DNA from: Salvator merianae
Lineage: Eukaryota; Chordata; Lepidosauria; Squamata; Teiidae
Assembly: GCA_003586115.2 (NCBI GenBank)
Contig: QVOM02000071.1
Span: 789,377-853,376 of the forward strand
DNA length: 64,000 nt
Direction of reading: 5' to 3'
Every line of letters begins with the position of its first letter. Position 1 is the first letter of the stretch. Shown in pieces: positions 11,722-23,799 of this stretch. The notes under the pieces were generated by a model. The model was not told where the DNA came from. It was given only the letters and a program-made list of their open reading frames with translations, and did not search any database. The position numbers were made by a program, and so were the translations under genes.

Positions 11722-12430
11722 GCAGATCCTCATTTAATTTGGATTTACTATTTCATATTTAGCAAATTGCAACTATACCTCTCATTAAGTAAATCTGTGA
11801 CTCACTACTGCATGTTTTGCTGGTGAAAGTCTGAGGGCAAAGGTGTACCCTGAGGCATGCTGGGATCTTCTTGGTTCAGCAGCCATTTTCCCACTTGTCT
11901 TTGTGCAGTGAGCAAGGTGTTTGACATGGTTGTTTTTGAAAAAAAAAAAAATTTCTGACAGTGGATTTGTATTTTTCAGTGAGTTTGGATTAAGTTTGGA
12001 TAGGTTTTGAGTGTTTATAACTGCTTCTCTGTGCCTCTGAGTGCTTTTAAGTGGAGTAGATCATTGGTGGTTGTGGTTGTGTACATTCTGTCAGTTGATT
12101 TGGCTGTTTGGTGAATTTTGACTGCTTTCTGCTTTGATGTGGTGGGGAGGTGATATCACAGTGTTTCAGGAGAGCAGTCTGTGGAAGTCTGTTTGTGCTG
12201 TGAAATGGGGGAGGCTGATGTCTGTGTATTCAGCATTGAACACCAATTCGCATATCCCCAGTGCATCTGGGAGGAGGTGGAAAGTCACTGTGAGCAGAAA
12301 GGTAGCTGAGTGGAATCTGGAGGAAACCGGCTAAATTTTTAAATTTGTAAATTAAAATGTATAAGTTAAAGAACATTGGAAATACTCTGTACTGTTTAAT
12401 ATTTCACAAGAGAACATCAACTACCTCTAG
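11722..12430 (+). mobile_element. Tigger-like (Tc1/mariner superfamily) 5' part
   Basis: The start CAGCAGATCCTCATTTAATT resembles the Tigger-type terminus, and the downstream text (CATGCTGGGAT, CAGCAGCCATTTT, TTGTGCAGTGAGCAAGGTGT) resembles the 5' untranslated region of Tigger elements. The transposase start is decayed. The element is cut by CR1 and L1 sequence and seems to resume at about 14880. The family call rests on pattern memory. Confidence 0.45.
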
Positions 12431-12439
12431 GCAACATGG

Positions 12440-13710
12440 AAAAGGAGAGGAGCTTTGTAGTCAGCTTCAATGAATGTAGTATATTCTCCTACCAGAAGAG
12501 AACCCAAACTACACCTGCTGCAAATGTAAGCTTGTGTCTCTACTGGAAGAGTAAGTGCAAGGTCTTGAGGAGAGAGTGGCTACTTTGAAGCTTGTTAGGG
12601 AAGATAAGAACTTCCTGGTTAGGACAGAAGAAGCTTTTCAAAATGATCAGAGAGAAGAAAATCTCAGAGAACCTATGGAAGCATGCACCCCAAAGAAACA
12701 GGAGGATAAGGAGAGAGTCAGCGCCTGTACAGCTCAAGAACCGGTGCCAGGCTCTCATGAGGAGAATAATGAGGAGGTGCAGAAATATTTAGTGAGCACT
12801 CCAAAACCTCCTGAATGGGAAAAAAAAAGAGTTGCTGTGAAGAAGAACGAGAGAGTGGGGGTTGTGGGGGATTCCTTATTGAGAGGAACAGAAGCAGAAC
12901 ACAGAGCTCAAACATATTTTAAAAGTTTAATTTATTTTAAAAAAAAACAGGCTTAACAAAAGGGGAGGAGATGTTGCATTGTATGTAAGGAACACATTGT
13001 GTGTAAGGAACACATACCTTCATAGAGATTCATCTTTCAGATTATGGAAGCCCTGTAGAAACTGTTTGGGTGAAAATACAAGGAGAGAGCAACACAAAGA
13101 ATACTGTTGTAGGAGTTTATTATAGACCCCAAGGACAAACAGAAGATATGGATGAAATCTTTCTATGTCAAATGGCTAAGCTCTCAGAAAAACATGACAT
13201 GGTGATAATGGGAGATTAACTACCTGAACATTTGTTGGGAATCTATCTCAGGCAAAAGTCACGGGTCCAATAAATTCTTATCTCTTGCAGATAACTTCAT
13301 CTGCCAAAAGATGGAGGAGAAAACAAGGGAATCTGCTATCTTGGACCTAATTCTTACCAACAGGGAGGAAGAGTAACTAGGACCCTGGGAGCCAGTGACC
13401 ATAATATCATTGAATTTTGTATAACAAAGGAAGGAAGACCTGAGAGAACTCAGACTTCAAGGTTGAACTTCAGAAGAGCAGATTTTGATGGACTCAGAAG
13501 AAGGGTAGAGAGCATCCACTGGTTGGACATCCTAAAGGACAAAAATGTCCAAGAAAGATGGGAAATTTTGCAAAAAGAGATTCTGGAGGCACAATCTTTA
13601 ACAATTCCTAAAAGGAGAAAGAATGGGAAGCATTCAAAGAGACCAGGATGGATGAACACAGAACTTAATAACTTGCTAAAAAGAAAAAAAAGAAATGTTT
13701 AAAAACTTGA
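12440..13710 (+). mobile_element. CR1/L3 element: ORF1 C-terminus and ORF2 endonuclease
   Basis: Two domains can be read. At 12555-12915 an ORF1 end carries a predicted coiled part (LEERVATLKLVRED) and the esterase-like motif VGVVGDSLLRGTEA. From about 13000 the endonuclease reads TKNTVVGVYYRP, then DMVIMGD, then ASDHNIIEF, the conserved blocks of an APE-type nuclease, with stops and frameshifts between. From 13463 the post-endonuclease region is open for 79 codons (SRLNFRRADFDGLRRRVES). The RT domain is absent; L1 sequence begins near 13710. Confidence 0.82.
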
Positions 13711-14705
13711 AGGGGGGCACATCTAAAGAAGAATATAATGCAAGATTGTTAACTTACAATTCTTTGAGAAATTGGTATGTAACTAATAATATATAGTTAT
13801 TGAACTACAGGCCATTGACAGAAATAGAGGAAATAATGGAAGAATGTTTGAAGGGGGAAAGAGGAATAGGAAGTAAAACATATGGTTTATTAACAAACCA
13901 AAGAAATGAAATAATGGAAAGCATTTTTCAAATTTGGCAGTTAGATGTTAATATTACAAAGGAAAATGTTGGCCAAAAAATGAAGAAAATTAATGAATTA
14001 AAGAATAACAGGGTACAGGAAATAAGATATTCTATAGTTGGTATAGAACACCATCACAATCAGTACAATATGATACCTACGATGTCACCGCAATGCTGGC
14101 ATGGATGTGGACAGAGAGGTACGTATTTCCACCTTTGGTGGGAATGTGATATTATAAAACTATTTTGGAGAAATATATAGAATAAAATTAAGGATATTTT
14201 AAATATAGATTTGAATTTATCACCTGAGCTAGTTTTGTTTTGTTTTGTTTTTAAGTGACATCAGGGTGACTGGGAGGAAAAACAGTATTTATTTGCTGAA
14301 ATGATATACACAGCACTATCACCAATTGTACTGGGATGGAGGGAAAGTATTAAATGGTCATTAGATAATTGGTACAGGTATCTAATGGAACAATATAGAT
14401 TTGATAAAGTGCAGGAAATAAGATTTAAAAATCAAGGTATGACATTGCTTTCTAAAACAGAGGAAAAATGGAAAGATTTACTGTATTTTTCAATGAAGAA
14501 TTGAGAGAAGAAATAACAAGACTAAAAGTTGGTCCAGCTAAAAGTTGAGCATTATGGTGGTGGTGTATTAATTGTAGCTTTTTTCTTTTTTTTTCAATAT
14601 TTTTTTTTGGGGGGAGCACTATTTTTTGTTATGATTTGTTTTGTTATGATTTGTTACTTCTTTTTACATAATTGTTTTTATTTAAAAAAATAAATAAAAT
14701 GGTGA
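13711..14705 (+). mobile_element. L1 3' end (ORF2 C-terminus plus tail)
   Basis: An open frame at 13800-14180 carries the C-terminal Cys/His motif of L1 ORF2, CWHGCGQRGTYFHLWWEC (C-x3-C-x7-H-x4-C). A second frame at 14301-14504 gives the last part. The copy ends in TTTAAAAAAATAAATAAAA. The Cys/His block is clearly related to that of the antisense L1 at 30179-30724 (CWHLCGIKGKYIHMWWAC), so both belong to one L1 group. Confidence 0.8.
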
Positions 14706-14714
14706 GTGGTCTGT

Positions 14715-14872
14715 AAACTATGTCCTACAAGGAGGAACGGTTAAAGTATCTAGGAATGTTTAGCCTGCAGAAGAGAAGGCTGAGAGGAGATATGATAGCT
14801 GTTTTCAAGGATCTGAGGGGCTGTCACAGTGCAGAGGGATTGGCCCTATTCTCACTTACACAAGAAAACTCA
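14715..14872 (+). mobile_element. CR1 ORF2 C-terminal fragment
   Basis: The frame reads SYKEERLKYLGMFSLQKRRL, then RGDMIAVFKDLRG, the familiar CR1 block near the end of ORF2. It follows the L1 tail directly. It could be the 3' part of the CR1 copy at 12440-13710 with its RT lost, or another CR1. Confidence 0.75.
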
Positions 14873-14879
14873 CCTGGGT

Positions 14880-15285
14880 GCATGGGGATGGTAACATTTT
14901 GCCTGGCATTTGTGTATTCTTCATTGCAGTCTATGAAAAGCCATCATCTGGGGTATAAGTGAGCACTGATGCACTCATCTTGGCTGGCATCTGTGGAGTA
15001 GAGGTGTGAGGTATGGCATTTGTCTGTCCCCACAGTAAAGGCTGTGTTATATCCTTTTCAATGCAGTTTTGTTTCCTCTGTTGTCTTGCACTGGGAGCCC
15101 TTCCCCATTTGAGTTAATATAATTTTGAACAGGGCTGGTAAATCATGATATAAGTCAATGGAGCTCTCAGCCATGGTTCTCCTAACCCTCAAATTTATGT
15201 TAAAATCTATTGCCCTCATAAAGTGGATTCTCATTAAGCAACATTTTCCAAGAACGGAACCTTAGCATTATAGGAGTATCTTTTG
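14880..15285 (+). mobile_element. Tigger-like 3' part (tentative)
   Basis: After the CR1 fragment the text runs to ATTAAGCAACATTTTCC, AAGAACGGAACC and AGGAGTATCTTTTG, which resembles the reverse complement of the 5' terminus at 11722. Transposase coding is not readable. The two parts would be one element opened by later insertions. Confidence 0.35.
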
Positions 15286-16294
15286 TAATATATTTTACAG
15301 TACTTAGTAACTTTGCCTTAGACAGGATTATAAGCCCCTTTATTCACATGTGCAGAATACCTTCTAATCAAATTTCTAAATGGAGCTCATCTCTTAATCT
15401 AGTGACTCCACCCTTTTTTCACTTGCATACCCCTTGGCAGCTCATTTCTACAAATTGTACCCTTTATGGTAGTTGCTGTAATTTCAAAATTGCAAGTTTT
15501 AAGTGCCTTTTCCTGCCATTATTCATTTTTTGTGTACCCCTAAATGTCCTGGTTTGTACCCCACGTTGTGAATTACTGTCTTAACCCAATCCCTAAATAG
15601 CTAAAATTTCCAACCTCCTTTTCTGCTAAAAAAGCACATTTTATTCCTTTTTTACTTTTACAAAACAAACATAATGACTAATGGCTGAATTATTAGCCAT
15701 TATCAAGCTTTGACTTAAATAATAACAACAACAACAATATGAACAACAATACTACTACTACTATTAATAATAATAATAATATTTGCTTATAGGCTGTTTA
15801 CTCTTACGGTATATATGAATTAGCTTAACTGAACTGGGGAGTTTCCCTAGAACAAAAGAAAGCAGCAAAAGTGTTTTAAAAAATAAATTATTTGATTAGA
15901 CAAATGAAACTTTTATTTATAGGCTAACTTACATGTAGTCAGATTTTTTGTTTCAATTTCCTAGTAATTTATAAGTCACCTACAGTGTGACACTGAAAAC
16001 ATTTATGCATTGCTGATTTAGAATTCTCACTACCCATACCCATATGAAGTTTTATTTTTGAAAAAAAAAGTGTAATGGCCTGTGCCTTTATACAATACAA
16101 ATTAAACTGAACACTGATATGATGCTTCCACCCTCAAAACCATGAGTATCAATAACTGGAATCATGGATATTTTTACATTGTGCATTATAAACAAAGAAA
16201 AAAGCAGATATATTTCTATTTAGAACGTATATGAAACATATTATCTGATATGGAAGACCTTATGGTTGAGGCAAAGAAGTCATACACTGATCCT
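15286..16294. other. unassigned DNA, with a possible old hAT fragment
   Basis: At 15390-15590 phrases such as TTTGTACCCC and GTGAATTACTG recall the ends of old hAT-type repeats, but no paired TIR was found. The rest is not recognised apart from the simple repeat at 15718-15782. Confidence 0.3.
15718..15782. repeat. compound (AAC)n/(TAC)n/(AAT)n microsatellite
   Basis: Runs of AAC, CTA and TAA triplets in series. Confidence 0.9.
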
Positions 16295-17345
16295 TTATGG
16301 CCGCGGTCGGACATCGTCAATGTAATCCGTATAGAAGAGTACACGCAGTGAATTCGTCTTCTGGTCATTCCCACAGTTACAATTTAACACGGAGTCAATT
16401 CGTACTTGCTCGTTCCCACACTGATATTTCCCGTGCTTGGCAGTACCCTTTCTGCCTCCACCCCTCATCAAATTCTCCTCCCTATGCAGTCAGCGATTGG
16501 CTGCAGTCCCAACGTTCAAACCTTGACGTCACAGGGGCGGGAAAGTCAAGCTCCGCTCTCTACATGTCCCCACTGCTGCCTCAGAACTTGGATTAACTTG
16601 GCAGCATTACTACTCATTCGCCATTTGCTCCTCCCTGCAGCCTCTGTCTACCGAAGCAGAACTTAAAAACTACGTTCACTTTAAAACTATGAACTTTAAA
16701 AAACTAAGCTTTTGAAATGCGCAGTTCTGCTATCCTGCTGTTTCACTTTAACTAAGCTTTTGAAATGCGCAGTTCTGCTATCCTGCTGATTCACTTTAGC
16801 GCAACTGCGCAATTTAAAAGTAGCGGGAGAGGTCCACAACAAAGGGAAAAAGTGGGGAGGGAACGTGGGGGGTCTCTACTATTTTTAACTGTGTGCTGAC
16901 CACAGCAAAACTCCAAACAGGCGCAGTTTATTTTTTCCTTTAAAGAGCAGACCCTTTAATTTCTTCCTGGCAGGACCGCAGCTTAGCGAAGAAGGAGGAC
17001 GATTTCTTTTCCCCTGGCAGCGAGGGAAGGGGGGATAATGGAGGCAGAGGAAACTAATGTGCTTCCTGCCCACCCACAAAGTCTCTCATTGGACGGCACA
17101 AAATGGGGATCCCTCCCTCTGCACGCCCCCCAAAACAGTACGGTCCCTCTCAAATAATCACTTTCCCCGTGCCCACAGCACAAAGTAAAGCGCGCTAGCG
17201 ATCTGGAACGGCTTGAGAGTTCATCAAATCCGAAGACAAAGTAATCCGGATTTCGCCAATTTAATCCATAAAAATTACGGAACGGCAAGATTATGTCGGG
17301 ACAGCGGGAACTGAAGACAGCCTGTAAACTGATTAAATGCCGTGT
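16295..17345. promoter_or_regulatory. CpG-rich block with promoter-like motifs (CpG island or mobile element)
   Basis: CpG is much more frequent here than in the flanks. In order there are an inverted CCAAT core (ATTGG, 16496-16500), a full CRE palindrome (TGACGTCA, 16524-16531) and a GC box (GGGGCGGG, 16534-16541), all within 46 bases. Several TGCGCA half-sites like those of NRF1 occur near 16720-16810. This is the layout of a vertebrate CpG-island promoter. However, the two ends (GGCCGCGGTCGGACATCG and, reverse-complemented, GGCTGTGTTCCGACACGG) look like an imperfect inverted pair, so the block may be a non-autonomous transposon. No matching TSD was found. No first exon could be supported. 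Confidence 0.4.
16702..16797. repeat. 48-bp tandem duplication
   Basis: 16702-16749 and 16750-16797 are identical except at one position (CTGTTTCAC versus CTGATTCAC). Each unit starts AACTAAGCTTTTG and holds a TGCGCA site. Confidence 0.95.
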
Positions 17346-19263
17346 CGGAACACAGCCTAAATGTCTTAGGAAATTTCTATAGATGTGGAGCCCAGATAGA
17401 AAGGAAGAAAAGCAAAGAAAAGCAAAAGTCTAATTTAAAAATTAATGCCTGCTAGGACATTAGTCCCAATCAGATTATCCAGTATTAAGCACAGTGAGTA
17501 CAGGTAGAAGCTTTAAATTGAGTTTGTGAACTGCAGAACTGGGCAGGAGTCACACGGCAGACTAGCGTGGTACTATTGTTCTTGCACATTAAGAACAGTG
17601 CTATGTCCCTTGGCTGTGTTGTTGATGGCTGTGTATGTGTGTCTTTGAACACAGGGAATGATCCCATGGGCCATTTCCTCTGTTCAATGATGGACAGTTC
17701 ACCAGCATTGGATTAGGTAGGTTTAACATGAGTGGTATTGATGCAGCAGCAGCAGGGTCATTGGAAGAGAGAGGAAATAAGTGCTTTGCAAGTGCTTACT
17801 GTTGCTCTGCTGTGCAAGTGTTCTAATAAGTGCTTACAGTGGGATGCTGACTGAACAAGTATGGTTCCATACAGATGCCACACTCACCCAGTGCATTCAG
17901 TGCAACATGGGAGAGAAGGGACATGTGATCCCTGCATATCCAAGGCACATTCATGGTGTCATCAAGGTGCTTTGCAAATATTAAGGGCTTTTCTTCACTT
18001 TCCTTGCCTTGTTCTAGGCCAGAGGGTCAGAACCAGCAAGGCTCACTGGGCCAGAACATGACAAGGTGTGATCTGGAACAGCCCTCACACCAGTCCAGAA
18101 GCTCACATGAGCTTTGGGGTTGGCCTCCAAGATCTCTGAAGGGCTAGAAATGAAAGCTCCTAGCCTCAGAGCCACCAGAGGATCTATACTGGTGTCACAC
18201 TTTGGAACGCTGGCAGAATAGGTCCCCTGGTAGTTCAGAAAACAGAGTATGCCTTCTGTTTGCCTCTGAGATCCAGACTGGCCTGAACTCATATGCCAGC
18301 AGACCTGTGATCTGGTTGACTTTCTGTCTAATGCAGACCAAGCGTACCAGTGGTGACTGGGGCCCCTCTATTCTGCAATAACGTGCTCACAGATCAGGCC
18401 CAGAAGAGAATTACAAGGGCTAGTGCAGAAAGTCCTTAAGTTGCAACAATAAGACACATGGAGTTTTGTGCTCTGTTGCGAAATACTTTTAGAAAGGAAG
18501 TCTAACTGTATACAGTAGAGACAATAAGAAAAGACTTTCATAATTTCCCATTTAAAAAAAAGAAGGAAGAAGCACATGCATAGAGCAGAGGGGAGACAGG
18601 TGATATTAACTGTTGCCACTACAAATGTCCCTAGTGACCATTTTGGATCCTGCACATGCTACTCCTATGCCCACACCTTTCTCTCTCTCTCTGTAAGTGT
18701 AAAGACATAAGATCAATGAGCGAAGAATTTAGGGATTGGAAAGGGAAGGAAGGGATAGTACACAGTGAAACCCACCTGTGCAGTTCTGCTGAACCTTCTG
18801 CTGCATTTGCTTTATATTATAGAAAGGAAGTCCCTATTATAAAAGATGAAAGAGGGCCCAGGTGAGAATGTATTGGTGCTTCTCTGCCTGTAGGTAAAAC
18901 AGGCTGTAATCTGTACCTGATTTTTGGGTTAGTACTTTGACCATAGACTCTGACTTCTATATCTCTACCATATGAACTCTTATTCTTACTTAAAAATGCA
19001 GAACTTAAAATGCTTTGATAAATTGCATTCTATTTGGGGACCACTGCATTACTTTTCTCTCTTTACTTATGTGCTCTCTTTGAGCCTTCCTTGAAATATC
19101 AGGAAGCAATGTGAAACAGCAATATATCTGTGAAAAATGTATTTGGCAGTTTGCCTGTCATGTAATTTAACTGAGACTTTTTTTTTAATCTTCTAGCTTC
19201 ATACTATTATACTCTGTATATGCTCTGAAGCAACTATTTCTCTACACTGGACTTCAAATTTGA
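17346..19263. other. unassigned DNA
   Basis: No gene or repeat family recognised. Short frames on both strands at 17780-18300 overlap one another and carry no domain. A segment at about 18010-18320 has the texture of an old TIR element but no pair of ends was found. Confidence 0.35.
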
Positions 19264-19500
19264 ATTAGGCTGCATCACATATAGCAAAAAGTGGCTCATA
19301 TTTCTCTAGAAATGGTGGTATGTGGCACTCGTGTTCTCATCCCATTTCTAATCCACCTTTTCTAGCGAGAATGTTCATGAGAGGGGGAGGGGCAGACTGG
19401 TGTGTGAACAATCCCATCAGTGAATCATCATCTTGAAGCCAGCTCGAAGCCAGCTCAAAAGTGCTTTTTGTTTTTTACTGTGTGTGAACTCAGCCTTAGA
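19264..19500. mobile_element. possible hAT-like MITE (weak TIR)
   Basis: The left end AGGCTGCATCACATATAGCA and the right end, reverse-complemented, AAGGCTGAGTTCACACACAG, are similar but imperfect. No target-site duplication was confirmed. Confidence 0.3.
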
Positions 19501-19746
19501 TGCCTAATTTGATTATCCTCATAGTTGTCTGAAACACAGATAATTTTGGATGTGAGTGGGAGGGGGACTAGCTTTTTTTAAGCTAATAAAATGATTATCA
19601 AATATTAGCATAATTAGTTGTTCCCTGACATTTATTTTATTTTAATGCACTTAGAATAAAACAAGCAGGTATTTCCAGTTTCACTTCCACCACTGCAACC
19701 ATTCAATGAGTACTACTAATCAGCAGTATGATGGTAAGTTATTTGT
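19501..19746. other. unassigned DNA
   Basis: Nothing recognised. Confidence 0.4.
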
Positions 19747-20591
19747 GGAGATGTGCATGAACAGTTTGTACAAATGGTGTTCATAACAAACTGAGGAGGT
19801 TTCTGAGGTTTGGTACCAGGCTGAACCCTATGAAGTTCAAGGACTTCAGTTTAGTACCAAACTGAACTAATGGGGGTTTGGACCAAATCATTTATTGCTT
19901 TGATTTCCTATCCCCACTGAATTCCTTACCTACCTGAAGGCATTGTGGCCTCCCCATTGCATTCTGAGCTTCCCCATGGTGTTTTCCTGCATGTGTGACC
20001 TACCACTATTAACACAGTGGCCTCCCCCATCACATCTGCAACCTCCTTACCTTTTTAGTAGCCCGTCTCCCAAGCAGCTCCGGCTGCATAAGTATGCTGG
20101 TCACAGGATCGTTTGGCATGACACATGGGTGAACTTGACCAATTTCATTTGAGCAATGCATGGCTTCCTAGGAAGACCATGGTCTTCCATTCTGGAAGTG
20201 GGCCAATCAGCCTGCTGAAGAACCAAGTGGCTAGTGGCAGCAGCCTCACCCAGGTCATCTAGTAGATGGGCTGCCAAAAAGGTACGAACACCAAAGAATG
20301 ATGGTGAGAGGCCAGGCATGTGGGAAAACATTATGTGAAGGCTGAGAATCCAGAAAGAAAGTCCACAACATGATCAGGGGAGGCCACACATGAGGGAAAA
20401 CACTACAGGAACACAGGGATCTCATTAGATCTCTCCATTGTATACTGGAGAGATATGATGAACCAGTTTATGAACCATCAGATCTTTCTGTAGAATTGCA
20501 CTAGCAATTTTAGGTTCATCAGAGACAGATCTATTCACAGGCACAGTTTGTTTTGATGCAAACTGAACTGTAAAAATCAGTGCACATCTCC
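19747..20591. mobile_element. non-autonomous TIR element, GGAGATGTGCA family, copy 1
   Basis: The left end GGAGATGTGCATGAACAG and the right end TGCACATCTCC are inverted repeats with a perfect 11-bp core. The interior has no transposase. The element at 37423-38007 starts and ends with related sequence and shares the subterminal TTCATAA and AGTTTG pieces, so the two are one family. No TSD could be confirmed for this copy. Confidence 0.6.
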
Positions 20592-21119
20592 ATTAATTCA
20601 ATCAGTGATCAGGAGAGTAAAAACAGTAATACAAAGAACAGGAACACAAGCTCAAAAAAATTAAAGAATCAAATATCAATTAAATTCAGCGGATAAAATT
20701 AAGCTGAAACTATTACAGTTAAGAAATAAAAACAACTACAGCGATAAAAAAAGAGTAATATGCTTCCAACCAGCTAAGAGAATTTTTTGTTGTTATTTAA
20801 TTTGGAAACTCTACCCTCAACATTCAGCATTCTGATAGCTGTCCACCTATACTACCTTTAACATCATCATCATTACTCTCTACATTTTCAGAGTAATCTA
20901 AGAGCAGTGTTGCATGTGTCAGAAAAAGAAAGTTCTATAGCTGCAAAAAGAATAAAAACATATATTATCTATAATCCAGAAACAGGCATATAAGTGTTCT
21001 TGATGAAAGAAAAGTAGATTACAGCAAGATAATCTCAGTGAAAAAATTGCTAGGTTCATTTATGGAACAAGCTCTTATTTCTTAATCTTTAATAACAACA
21101 CTTGTTTGGCTTAATACAG
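20592..21119. other. unassigned AT-rich DNA
   Basis: Nothing recognised. Confidence 0.4.
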
Positions 21120-22150
21120 TCTCATTAACTGGAATGCAGTCTGCCCAACAAAGTAGACAAAACAGACAAATTTTTGGACAGAGTATATAAAATTGAAATT
21201 GAAAAGTATGCAATAATCAAGAGGGGAGAGTTGTTACCCTGGATCTTGATGGATAAAACAATATCCACAATGAACCAATCATATGTACCTGAAACAACTG
21301 ATATACTGGAAATGGTCACACTGGGGAATATGGCTGAATGTTTACAAAAAGTAGCAGTGGAAGCTACAACAGATTGTGCAAAATTATTTCAAATGCTTAG
21401 AATGGAACCTTCTCATAGATAATGATATAAATGTGTCCAGCATTAGAAGAAACTTGGAAAGTGAAGAAGAGCATAAATTAATAAAATATGGATGCACTGC
21501 TCATTTGATCAATCTCTGAGAAAAACACTTAAGTACTCTAGAAATAAAGACTGACATACTGAAATTGTAGAATACTATCACAATAACTACCTTGCATCAG
21601 TTGCCTTGAAAAAAGGAGATGAAACAAACTGAATTCTCACATAGGATGGAACTTATTAGTAGACCGTTCTAAACCTGTATTGAGAACTGGCCTATTCTGA
21701 TGGCAATTTGTTCAGCTGACATCTATATCTTTTCATGTATCAGGCTTTCATATCTATATTCATGAAAAAAGTGAGGAACTTCCTGCTGACATTTGAAAAG
21801 GCAGAAAAACAAGTGAAAGAATGTATGACAAAGTGGGCTAAGAACTTTTCGTTATAACTCTGATGAATCAGTGGGAAAATATGTGGTCAAATTCATATTA
21901 TATTATAACCTAAAGAAATTTTTTAATGATATACAGGACTACAGTGCGCTACAGGACACTGGAAAAATTAGCAAAGATGTACTAAAATATGTCTAAATGC
22001 CTGTTGGAAATGTGGAAAACCTGAAGGGACATTTTATCATATTTGATAAACTTGTGAAAAATTGGTTACAATTACATACTGATACAAAGGATTTCAAGGA
22101 TTGATATTCAAACGAAACCAGATCAACTTTTGCAGACATTAGTAAAACCC
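21120..22150 (+). pseudogene. decayed hAT-superfamily transposase
   Basis: The conceptual protein follows the middle of hAT transposases with a DUF659-like region. A frame at 21174-21421 is open for 82 codons. It is followed by a block reading HKLIKYGCTAHLINL, which matches the G-C-x-A-H-x-L-N-L pattern after the second catalytic Asp. Near 21685 ENWPILMAICSADI matches the N-W-P-I-L block of the same proteins. Stops break the frame at many points, so the copy is dead. No TIR was identified. Confidence 0.6.
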
Positions 22151-22214
22151 TGAATACTTATATATAATGGCTTCTAATTTGGCAGACCCAGCTCAAGGCC
22201 AAATGCAGAAGCAT

Positions 22215-23195
22215 GGAACTCTAATACATTGAACTCTGACAACACTAAATTGTTCTGGGGATTAAAAACTGAAAGTGATTGTAAAGAGCTCCAGAGGGAT
22301 CTCTTGACATTGGATGAGTGGGCAATGAAATGGTAAATGCACTTCAATCTTAGCAAGTGCAAAGTGATGCACATTGGGGCAAAGAACCCCAATTACACCT
22401 ATGAGCTGATGGGGGCCAAACTTTCTGTGACAGACCAGGAAAAGGATCTTGGGGTTCTGGCTGACAGGTCAGTGAAGGTGTTGACCCAGTGTGCAGCAGC
22501 AGTGAAAAAAGAAAATTCTGTACTAAGGGGTAATTAAGAAGGGAACATAAAATAAGTTGGCAAGCATTATTGTGTCTCCTTATAAGTCTGTGATGAGACC
22601 ACATTTGGAATGTTGTGTACTACAACTGTTGTCACCACACCTCAGAAAGGATATTGTGGAACTGGAAAAGGTGTAGAAAAGGGCAACCAGAATGATCAAG
22701 GGGCTGAACACCTTCCTTATGAAGGTGCAACATCTTTGCAACATCTTTATCTCTTCAGCCTTGAAAGGCATCTAAGCGGGGATCTAACTGAAATATACAA
22801 AATCATGTTTCATGTGGACAAGGTGGATAGAGAATTTTTTTTTCTATCACACAATACAAAGGCCAGGGGGCACTCTATGAAACTGATGGGCACAAGAGTT
22901 AGGACCAACAAGAGAAAGTAATTTTTTCACTCAAAAGGTCATTGGTCTATGCAATTTACTACCAGAAGAGGTGATGACAGCAATCAACCTGGATAGCTTT
23001 AAGAAAAGTTTAGACAAATTCATGGAGGTCAGGTATATAAAAGTCTACTAGGTACTGCCTCCAATGTTGGAGAGAGAGGCAGGATGCCTCTAAATGCCAT
23101 TTGTAGGGAGTTGAGTGCAGGTGAAGCAATTGGTGGGCCACTGTGTGAGACAGGCTGCTGGACTAGATGGGCCATGGATCCTCTTAAGATGAGAA
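22215..23195 (+). mobile_element. CR1/L3 3' half (RT C-terminus and 3' UTR)
   Basis: The protein reads MHFNLSKCKVMHIGAKNPNY, then DQEKDLGVLADRSVKV, then TRVRTNKRK, which are the conserved blocks of the ORF2 C-terminus in CR1/L3 elements. Frameshifts occur near 22540 and 22620. The 3' UTR at 23040-23190 contains AGAGGCAGGATGCCTCTAAA and CTGGACTAGATGGGCC, the sense form of the fragment at 5715-5945. Confidence 0.88.
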
Positions 23196-23224
23196 ACTCA
23201 CTTAGGCTTTAGCAATTCATTAAG

Positions 23225-23795
23225 GAACATAACGACACCATCTAAATAAATAATAAAAATTTTGACAAGCATCTTTCATAAAAAGCTGAAACAGTGACAG
23301 AGTATTGCTCAGACATGATTAAATTTTCAAACTGGTCCTGATGGATATTAAAGGCTACTTTGTATTCACCCCTGTCTTTGATTCTAATGTGCTGGTATGC
23401 TTCCCAGAGATCCAATTTACTGAATACTATTGTCTTGATAAGATAAATTATAAGCTAAAAAAAATTCAAAGGAACAATGTAGCAGTATTTTACAGTTATC
23501 TTGCTAGGGATGAGGTAGTTTATGTAGAGCTTCAGCTTATCCAATTTAATTTTTACAAAATGTTCAGGTACTGAGACAAGGAAAGCTGAGAAGTGAATAA
23601 CCCCCTCCTGTAACTTTTGTCCAGAAAATCCTTCAGCATATTTAGCTCAAGTTCCAACACAGAATACAAAGGAGAAAAAGGGAACCCCAAGCCAGAAACC
23701 AAATCTTTACTATACTTATATGGACGATGGGTGCAAAGCATGTCTGATTCTCAGCAAAAACATCACAAAACTCCCCATAACATTTGAGTAACTTG
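23225..23795 (-). mobile_element. Ty3/gypsy reverse transcriptase fragment, antisense
   Basis: On the minus strand the frame at 23741-23553 reads LYSVLELELNMLKDFLDK and RRGLFTSQ, the N-terminal part of a Ty3/gypsy RT. Downstream, VFSKLDLWEAYQHIRIK matches the conserved F-x-K-L-D-L-x-x-A-Y block with its first catalytic Asp. The following block FENLIMSEQ stands where FEYLVMPFG is usual. Stops and frame changes make it non-functional. It lies head to head with the sense gypsy element that begins near 24318. Confidence 0.68.
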
Positions 23796-23799
23796 TAGG

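Noticed and set aside
16983..17288. 101-codon minus frame as a first coding exon of the CpG-rich block
   Set aside because: It has no recognisable domain and no donor at its end, and CpG-rich DNA tends to stay open.
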